Source: Streptomyces sp. AM 4-1-1
GTDB lineage: Bacteria; Actinomycetota; Actinomycetes; Streptomycetales; Streptomycetaceae
DNA length: 64,000 bases
NCBI RefSeq assembly: GCF_029167625.1
Contig: NZ_CP119145.1
Coordinates: 6,138,001-6,202,000, forward strand
Reading direction: 5' to 3'
Shown here: piece after piece, positions 59,147 to 64,000 of the stretch
Numbering within the stretch: position 1 is the stretch's first letter
Layout: the number at the start of each line of letters is the position of its first letter
The notes under the pieces: model-generated
What the model was told of the DNA's origin: nothing
What the model saw: only the letters and a program-made list of their open reading frames with translations
The model's database searches: none
Made by a program: the position numbers and the translations under genes

Positions 59147-59194
59147 CGGCGTATCGGGCGCGGGGACACTGATGTCCGGAGGTGGAGCCGGGCG

Positions 59195-59695
59195 TCAGGC
59201 CAGGGCGCTCACCGGCAACAGGCAGTGGGCCGAGGTCCTGATGACCTCCTCGTCGGCCGCGAACGAACGCAGCAGTTCCTCGGTGACCGGCCGTCCGGGC
59301 GCGGCCTCCGGCCAGGGACGGGTCGCGAAGATCGCGTACGCCTCGCCCTGCTCGGTGGCCGCGGACAGCCACTCGGCGGGCGCCGGGTACTGGGCGGTGA
59401 AGTGAGGCAGCGTCAGCACCGCCTGCCCGGCCTGGACCAGGAGCTTCACCGGAAGACCGGGGGTCTCCGCGGCCTTGACGAGGCTGCCGTCGACGGGCAG
59501 TCCGCTGCGCTCCAGGGCGGCGCGCATCGCCGCCTCACCGGCCTCGGGTCCGTCCCTCCCGTCGCCGAGGGAGTAGCTGAGCAGAAAAGCGACGTCCTGG
59601 CCGTTCTCCGGGTGCGGGCCGCTCCAGCCGATCACGACGAGCGTGCCCAACTGGCTAGCTGTGAAAGGGGCGGTGGCGGTCTGGGGTGAGGTCAT
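59195..59695 (-). CDS. DUF5949 family protein
   Basis: A 166-residue cytoplasmic protein matching the Streptomyces-restricted DUF5949 pattern: TAPFTASQLGTLVVIGWSGPHPE, YSLGDGRDGPEAGEAAMRAALE, GLPVKLLVQAGQAVLTLPH, FATRPWPEAAPGRPVTEELLRSF. Function unknown. The ATG at 59695 has no Shine-Dalgarno; TATGGT lies seven bases upstream, so the message may be leaderless. Confidence 0.85.
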   Translation of the reverse strand: MTSPQTATAPFTASQLGTLVVIGWSGPHPENGQDVAFLLSYSLGDGRDGPEAGEAAMRAALERSGLPVDGSLVKAAETPGLPVKLLVQAGQAVLTLPHFTAQYPAPAEWLSAATEQGEAYAIFATRPWPEAAPGRPVTEELLRSFAADEEVIRTSAHCLLPVSALA

Positions 59696-59837
59696 GTCCG
59701 GCACCATAACCGCCAGGGAACGGGCGTAGTGCACGCGTATCACCTGATCGGGGGACTTCCCTGACAACTTCGGCGAACATGACTGGCACGACGCCCGGTT
59801 CGGGAGCGGGCAGGGGGTCGGGGCGGGCCGAAATCCG

Positions 59838-59868
59838 TTGGCGCCACCCTCGGACCCCGGGCTAAAAT
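59838..59868 (+). promoter_or_regulatory. Predicted promoter of the rsgA transcript
   Basis: TAAAAT (59863-59868) is a near-consensus -10 in otherwise very G+C-rich DNA; TTGGCG lies 19 bases upstream. It would give a leader of about 230 bases before rsgA that includes the small ORF. Confidence 0.5.
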
Positions 59869-59958
59869 CCGCGGTGTTCCGGACAGTGGCCTCGGCCGCT
59901 GCCGTCAGCCGGGTGCGGAGGACCGCACGCGTCGCGTGAATCAGGAGGTGAGGACTTG

Positions 59959-60030
59959 ATGACTGTCGTTGCGACGGGCACTGCCCACGACCGGAAGTGT
60001 GTCGTTCTCATCCCCGTGGTCACCGGCTGA
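59959..60030 (+). CDS. Candidate 23-residue upstream ORF of rsgA
   Basis: ATG at 59959 follows a near-perfect AGGAGGTGAGG at ideal spacing and runs 23 codons (MTVVATGTAHDRK, then CVVLIPVVTG) to TGA at 60030, ending 75 bp before the rsgA TTG. Its ribosome site is stronger than that of rsgA. It may be a regulatory leader peptide for the ribosome-assembly GTPase, or a small membrane-associated peptide (hydrophobic C-terminus). No family recognised. Confidence 0.5.
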   Translation: MTVVATGTAHDRKCVVLIPVVTG

Positions 60031-60105
60031 TCCGTTCCGGATCTCCTTCGCGTTCGTCCGCGCCTGTGTGCGCGTGGCCGGGGCCACTCCTTCGAAGGGT
60101 TCCCC

Positions 60106-61260
60106 TTGTCTTTCTCGTTCCTGTCGGCTTCCTCGCCGTCGCACCCGCTGTCCCGCTACGGCTGGGACGACGGCTGGGCCGCCGCGTTCACCCCGTACGC
60201 CGAGCAGGGCCTGGTGCCCGGCCGGGTGGTGCGGGTGGACCGTGGGCAGGCCGATGTCGTCACCCCGGACGGCACCGTCCGCGCCGACACCGCCTTCGTG
60301 GTGCCCCGCGATCCCATGCGGATCATCTGCACGGGTGACTGGGTGGCCGTCGACCCCGGCGGTGATCCGCGGTTCGTGCGGACGCTGCTGCCCCGGCGCA
60401 CCGCCTTCGTACGCTCGACGACCTCCCAGCGCTCCGAGGGGCAGGTGCTCGCGACCAACATCGACCACGTCGCCATCTGTGTGTCGATCGCCGCCGAACT
60501 CGACCTGGGGCGCCTGGAACGGTTCCTGGCGCTCGCGATGTCCAGCTCCGAGGGTGACGCGCTGCTGCGGGACGGCCCGGACGCCTCCGGCTCCGCCGCC
60601 GAACCGCTCGTGGTGCTCACCAAGTCCGACCTGGTGCCGGACGCGGCCACGGTGGCGCATCTCGTCCAGGACGTCGAGTCCGTCGCGCCCGGTGTGCAGG
60701 TGCTGCCGGTCAGTTCCGCCACCGGGGAAGGGCTCGATGTGCTGGCCGCCGTCATCTCCGGTGGGGCGAGCGTGCTGATCGGAGTGTCCGGCGCGGGCAA
60801 GTCGACCCTCGCCAACTCGCTGCTCGGACAGGACGCGATGGCGGTCCGGGCCACCCGCGAGGCCGACGGCAAGGGCCGGCACACCACCACGACCCGCAAC
60901 CTCCTGGTGCTGCCCGGCGGCGGCGTACTCATCGACACCCCAGGGCTGCGCGGTGTCGGGCTCTGGGACGCGCAGACCGGGGTCGGGCGGCTCTTCTCGG
61001 AGATCGAGGAACTGGCCCGGGGGTGCAGGTTCCACGACTGCGGCCATGTCTCCGAGCCCGGGTGCGCGGTGCTGTCCGCCGTCGAGGACGGAGCGCTGCC
61101 CGAGCGGCGGCTCGACAGCTACCGCGGGCTGCTGCGGGAGAACCAGCGCCTCGTCGCCAGGACCGACACCAGGGTGCGGTCCGAGCTGCGGAACGTATGG
61201 AAGCGCAGGGAGGCCGAAGGACGGGCCGCCCTGGCGGCGAAGCGGGGCAGGCTGCGGTAG
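60106..61260 (+). CDS. rsgA: Ribosome small-subunit maturation GTPase
   Basis: A 384-residue circularly permuted GTPase (RsgA/YjeQ) acting in late 30S assembly. An N-terminal OB fold (about 35-90, GRVVRVDRGQADVVTPDG) precedes the permuted G domain: G4 VVLTKSDLV at about 172, then G1 IGVSGAGKSTLANSLLG at about 226, then G3 IDTPGLRGVG at about 277. The C-terminal zinc site is CRFHDCGHVSEPGCAV. TTG start at 60106 with GAAGGG seven bases upstream. An upstream small ORF lies in its leader. Confidence 0.95.
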   Translation: MSFSFLSASSPSHPLSRYGWDDGWAAAFTPYAEQGLVPGRVVRVDRGQADVVTPDGTVRADTAFVVPRDPMRIICTGDWVAVDPGGDPRFVRTLLPRRTAFVRSTTSQRSEGQVLATNIDHVAICVSIAAELDLGRLERFLALAMSSSEGDALLRDGPDASGSAAEPLVVLTKSDLVPDAATVAHLVQDVESVAPGVQVLPVSSATGEGLDVLAAVISGGASVLIGVSGAGKSTLANSLLGQDAMAVRATREADGKGRHTTTTRNLLVLPGGGVLIDTPGLRGVGLWDAQTGVGRLFSEIEELARGCRFHDCGHVSEPGCAVLSAVEDGALPERRLDSYRGLLRENQRLVARTDTRVRSELRNVWKRREAEGRAALAAKRGRLR

Positions 61261-61317
61261 GCCGCACGCCTTCCGGGCCCCGGAACCCCCTTCGGGGCCG
61301 ACGTCCGAAAGCCGCGA

Positions 61318-61341
61318 GTGCACCGGTCCCGGCCGGTGCAC
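61318..61341. promoter_or_regulatory. Inverted repeat before the Ada-AlkA gene
   Basis: GTGCACCGG-tcccgg-CCGGTGCAC, perfect 9-bp arms, ending 13 bases before the ATG. It overlaps a CACACT -10-like box (61339-61344). It could be an operator for the leaderless repair gene or the rsgA terminator. Confidence 0.5.
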
Positions 61342-61354
61342 ACTGGACGGTGTG

Positions 61355-62740
61355 ATGGACGACGAGACCAGGTACGAGGCGGTGAGCAGCCGCGACGCGC
61401 GGTTCGACGGGGAGTTCTTCTTCGCCGTCGAGACGACCGGGATCTACTGCCGCCCGAGCTGCCCCGCCGTCACCCCCAAACGGAAGAACGTCCGCTTCTT
61501 CCCGACCGCGGCAGCCGCCCAGCGGGGCGGCTTCCGGGCCTGCCGGCGCTGCCGCCCGGACGCCGTCCCCGGTTCGGCGGCCTGGAACGTACGGGCCGAT
61601 GTCGTCGGACGGGCCATGCGCATGATCAGCGACGGCGTGGTCGACAGGGAAGGGGTGCCCGGCCTGGCCCACCGGCTCGGCTACAGCACACGCCAGACGC
61701 AGCGGCAGCTCACCGCCGAACTGGGTGCCGGTCCCGTCGCTCTCGCCCGAGCCCAGCGGGCCCACACCGCCCGGGTCCTGCTCCAGACCACGGACCTGCC
61801 GGTCACCGAGATCGCCTTCGCGTCGGGGTTCGCGAGCGTGCGCCAGTTCAACGACACGGTCCGGAAGATCTACTCCCGCACCCCCAGCGGTCTGCGGGCC
61901 GAGTCCGGGGCCGGGCCGGTGGGCGGTCCGGACGGGGCGAGCCGGGCCGGCATCCCGCTGCGGCTCGCGCACCGGGGCCCGTACGCGGCCCGGGAGGTCT
62001 TCGACCTCTTCGCGGAGGAGACGGTTCCGCTGGTCGAGGAGATGACGGGGACACCCGGCGACCGTGTCTACCGGCGCACCCTCCGGCTGCCGTACGGCTC
62101 CGGTGTCGTCGCCGTCGACGAGCGGTCCGCCGGGGCGTGGCTGGACGCCCGGATCCAGCTCACCGATCTGCGTGATCTGACGACGGCGGTCCAGCGGCTG
62201 CGCCGGCTCCTCGATCTCGACGCCGATCCGTACGCCGTGGACGAGGCGCTGGGCGCCGATCCCCGGCTCGCCCCGCTCGTCGCCGCCAGGCCCGGACTGC
62301 GCTCGCCGGGAGTGGCCGACCCGGAGGAGTTCGCCGTGCGGGCGCTGCTGGGGCGTGCCGAGGCCGGGCGACTCGTGGAGGCGTACGGGAAGCGCCTCGA
62401 CGCGCCGTGCGGTGGTCTCAGCCACGTCTTCCCGGAGCCGGGGGCGCTGGCCGGTGCGGGGGAGGAGCGGCCGGAACTGCGGACGCTGGCGTCCGCGCTC
62501 GCCGACGGGACCGTACGGCTCGACGCCGGGGCCGACCGGGACGAGGCCGAGCGGGCCCTGCTGCGGCTGCCGGGGATCGGACCGAGGGCCGCGGCCCTGA
62601 TCAGGATGCGGGCACTGGGCGATCCGGACGTCGATCCCGACGACATCCCGGGGGCCGGGGCGTGGCGACCGTGGCGGTCGTACGCCGTACGCCATCTGGA
62701 GCACGCCCGCCGGGCCCAGGCCGGTGCCGGAGCGCGGTGA
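61355..62740 (+). CDS. Ada-AlkA fusion: DNA-alkylation sensor and 3-methyladenine glycosylase
   Basis: A 461-residue repair/regulatory protein. The N-terminal Ada zinc domain has Cys 32, 36, 63 and 66 (TTGIYCRPSCPA; FRACRRCRPD), where Cys 32 would accept methyl groups from phosphotriesters. An AraC-type double helix-turn-helix follows (GVPGLAHRLGYSTRQTQRQLTAELG; ITEIAFASGFASVRQFNDTVRKIY region). The C-terminal half is AlkA: an N-terminal fold, then the HhH motif LPGIGPRAAALIRMRALGDPD with the catalytic Asp. The O6-methylguanine transferase domain is absent. No Shine-Dalgarno; likely leaderless and possibly autoregulated through the adjacent dyad. Confidence 0.93.
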   Translation: MDDETRYEAVSSRDARFDGEFFFAVETTGIYCRPSCPAVTPKRKNVRFFPTAAAAQRGGFRACRRCRPDAVPGSAAWNVRADVVGRAMRMISDGVVDREGVPGLAHRLGYSTRQTQRQLTAELGAGPVALARAQRAHTARVLLQTTDLPVTEIAFASGFASVRQFNDTVRKIYSRTPSGLRAESGAGPVGGPDGASRAGIPLRLAHRGPYAAREVFDLFAEETVPLVEEMTGTPGDRVYRRTLRLPYGSGVVAVDERSAGAWLDARIQLTDLRDLTTAVQRLRRLLDLDADPYAVDEALGADPRLAPLVAARPGLRSPGVADPEEFAVRALLGRAEAGRLVEAYGKRLDAPCGGLSHVFPEPGALAGAGEERPELRTLASALADGTVRLDAGADRDEAERALLRLPGIGPRAAALIRMRALGDPDVDPDDIPGAGAWRPWRSYAVRHLEHARRAQAGAGAR

Positions 62741-62748
62741 GGGGCGGG

Positions 62749-63231
62749 TCAGCCCCGGATGACCGTGCCGAGCCAGGCGCCCGTGACCAGCAGACAGGCG
62801 AACAGCTCCACCAGTACGGAGACACCGGTGGCCCGGATCACCGAGCGCACCGACGACCAGCCCGCCGCGTGGCTGCCGAGCCGCAGCCGCTCGGCGCCGT
62901 AGACCGCGCCGACGTATCCCAGGACGCAGCCCACCACCGGCACCACGAAGAAGCCGACGATCCCGGCGAGACCACCGAGCATCAGCGTCCCGCGAGGCGC
63001 ACCCGACTCGCCCCGCCGACGCGACGGCAGCAACGGCTTCAGCGCCTGGTTCAGCAACAGCAGGGCCGTCGCCCCGATCAGCACCCCCCAGGCCACCGGG
63101 GTCGTGTCCGTCAGTGCCCACCAGAGCACCGCGGCCCAGACGATCGCCTGGCCCGGCACCCCCGGCACCAGCACTCCGATCAGGCCGAGCAGCATGACCA
63201 GACCGACGGCGACGAGCTGCCACACACTCAT
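62749..63231 (-). CDS. DUF456 family membrane protein
   Basis: A 160-residue protein with about four helices in the DUF456 pattern: LVAVGLVMLLGLIGVLVPGVPGQAIVWAAVLWWALT, WGVLIGATALLLLNQALKPLLP, GGLAGIVGFFVVPVVGCVLGYVGAVYGAE and VLVELFACLLVTGAWL. The small Gly/Pro-rich helices and GxPG motif fit the family. Function unknown. It converges with the Ada-AlkA gene with eight bases between the stops. Confidence 0.9.
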   Translation of the reverse strand: MSVWQLVAVGLVMLLGLIGVLVPGVPGQAIVWAAVLWWALTDTTPVAWGVLIGATALLLLNQALKPLLPSRRRGESGAPRGTLMLGGLAGIVGFFVVPVVGCVLGYVGAVYGAERLRLGSHAAGWSSVRSVIRATGVSVLVELFACLLVTGAWLGTVIRG

Positions 63232-63300
63232 CCGGCCAGCCTGCCGGACTCCGTCACGTCCCGCTCGCCGGCCGCGACCCGGGTGGGGAGAGCCCTCGGT

Positions 63301-64000
63301 TCAGCCCCGTCCTCCCCGGGACACCCAGCCCCGCTCGTACGCGTGCCAGCCCAGCTGGAGCCTCGTCGACACCCCGGCCAGCTCCATCAGACCCTTCACC
63401 CGCCGCTGCACGGTACGCAGCCCCAGCTCCAGTTGTTTGGCCACGCTCGCGTCCGTCAGTCCCGCCAGCAGCAGCGACAGGATCTCCAGATCGGTGGGGT
63501 CGGGTCCCGCCGGGCCCTCCCGTTCCCAGCCGCTCCCGCCGAGTCGCAGCGGCATCGCCTCCCGCCACACCGCCTCGAACAGTCCCGTGAGCGATTCCAG
63601 CAGACCGGAGGCGTGGACGACGAGTGCGGCGGGCTCCGTGCCGTGCCCGGTCATCGGCACCATCGCCAGACGGCCGTCGGCGACGACCAACTCGGTCGGC
63701 AACCGGTCGACGGACCTGATCCGCGCGTCGCGGTTCCGCGCGGTCGGCAGTTCCAGGACCGCGACGGGCAGCGCCAGCACCTCACGCTCGATCACCGCCC
63801 GGAACGTCACGCCCCGGTCGGCCGCCCGTCTCCGTGATCCGTCGGCCGCGCCGCTCATCGCGACCGGTTTGCCGGTGATCAGCGCGCAGACCTCGTCGGC
63901 CGCCCCCAGCTGGAGCTGCTGGAACCGGTACGCCACCGCGCTCGCCCCCGTGACCACCTCCACCAGGTCGTGCAGGGCCGGTTCGGCGGCCTCCGCCCGG
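63301..64000 (-). CDS. LuxR-type helix-turn-helix regulator (5' end outside window)
   Basis: At least 230 residues; the frame stays open to the right edge (HDLVEVVTGASAVAYRFQQL), so the N-terminus is missing. The C-terminal LuxR-type helix-turn-helix is PTDLEILSLLLAGLTDASVAKQLELGLRTVQRRVKGLMELAGVSTRLQLGWHAYERGW. The preceding region resembles a TrmB/ArsR-plus-LuxR architecture common in Streptomyces, in which the middle section (VFRAVIEREVLALPVAVLE-like) is a sensor. Target unknown. Confidence 0.85.
   Translation of the reverse strand, partial: RAEAAEPALHDLVEVVTGASAVAYRFQQLQLGAADEVCALITGKPVAMSGAADGSRRRAADRGVTFRAVIEREVLALPVAVLELPTARNRDARIRSVDRLPTELVVADGRLAMVPMTGHGTEPAALVVHASGLLESLTGLFEAVWREAMPLRLGGSGWEREGPAGPDPTDLEILSLLLAGLTDASVAKQLELGLRTVQRRVKGLMELAGVSTRLQLGWHAYERGWVSRGGRG

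Larger units (their letters stand above)
59696..60105. other. Divergent region upstream of rsgA
   Basis: About 410 bp between DUF5949 and rsgA. It has a promoter-like TTGGCG-N19-TAAAAT (59838-59868) and a 23-codon ORF with a strong ribosome site (59959-60030). Confidence 0.55.

Overview
The window is chromosomal DNA of a Streptomyces species. It has very high G+C and G/C-biased third codon positions, GTG/TTG starts are common, and it carries rodlin and chaplin genes found only in this group. I see no rRNA, tRNA, CRISPR array, insertion sequence or secondary-metabolite cluster, so it reads as ordinary chromosome with several accessory metabolic islands.

Left part (1-19.2 kb): the end of an FHA-domain gene, a secreted thermolysin-type (M4) protease, the trehalose/glycogen pair treY-glgX, an SAV2148-family HEPN protein, a DnaQ-like exonuclease, a phosphotransferase, a GlcG/HbpS-type protein, a LysR regulator divergent from a SnoaL-like gene, a secreted subtilase, an ABC ATPase coupled to an aldo/keto reductase, and a mycothiol-type DinB protein.

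Sulfur block (19.2-28.8 kb): one long minus-strand operon runs from a cysteine-type leader peptide through sir, a tiny CysX-like four-cysteine protein, cysH, cysC, cysD, cysN, a candidate 33-codon ORF, a sulfonate-type ABC transporter (binding protein, ATPase, permease) and a sirohydrochlorin-chelatase-like protein. Most junctions overlap by 1-4 bases or are nearly contiguous. The block covers sulfate activation, APS reduction, sulfite reduction, siroheme supply and probable organosulfonate import.

Middle (28.8-38.3 kb): a GNAT protein, a GAF regulator with a strong upstream dyad, an AidB-like acyl-CoA dehydrogenase divergent from a YihY/BrkB membrane protein across only 17 bp, an AraC regulator overlapping a VOC gene tail to tail, and a divergent 3-hydroxyacyl-CoA dehydrogenase/thiolase pair around a perfect 16-bp palindrome.

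Sialic-acid island (38.3-52.3 kb): nanA-nanK-nanE-nanT on the minus strand, a divergent FadR-type GntR gene, an acetylxylan-esterase-family enzyme, a second FadR-type GntR gene, and a plus-strand operon for a peptide-family (Sat-like) ABC transporter ending in a second NanA paralogue. Three copies of an 18-bp dyad, consensus nAGAYRTCTGAYGTCTkn, sit at the promoters of all three transcription units. This looks like one repressor regulon. The transporter's fused permease-ATPase gene carries a one-base frameshift.

Right part (52.4-64 kb): a secreted metzincin with C-terminal repeats, then the aerial-hyphae surface-layer cluster: a long sortase-anchored chaplin, three rodlins, a short chaplin and a small secreted protein. 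The three rodlins share promoter elements resembling the sigma-BldN consensus. The window closes with a DUF5949 gene, rsgA (TTG start, with an upstream peptide-sized ORF), an Ada-AlkA fusion, a DUF456 membrane protein and a LuxR-type regulator cut by the window edge. Many genes lack a Shine-Dalgarno sequence and instead have a -10-like element 6-8 bases before the start codon, suggesting leaderless transcripts.
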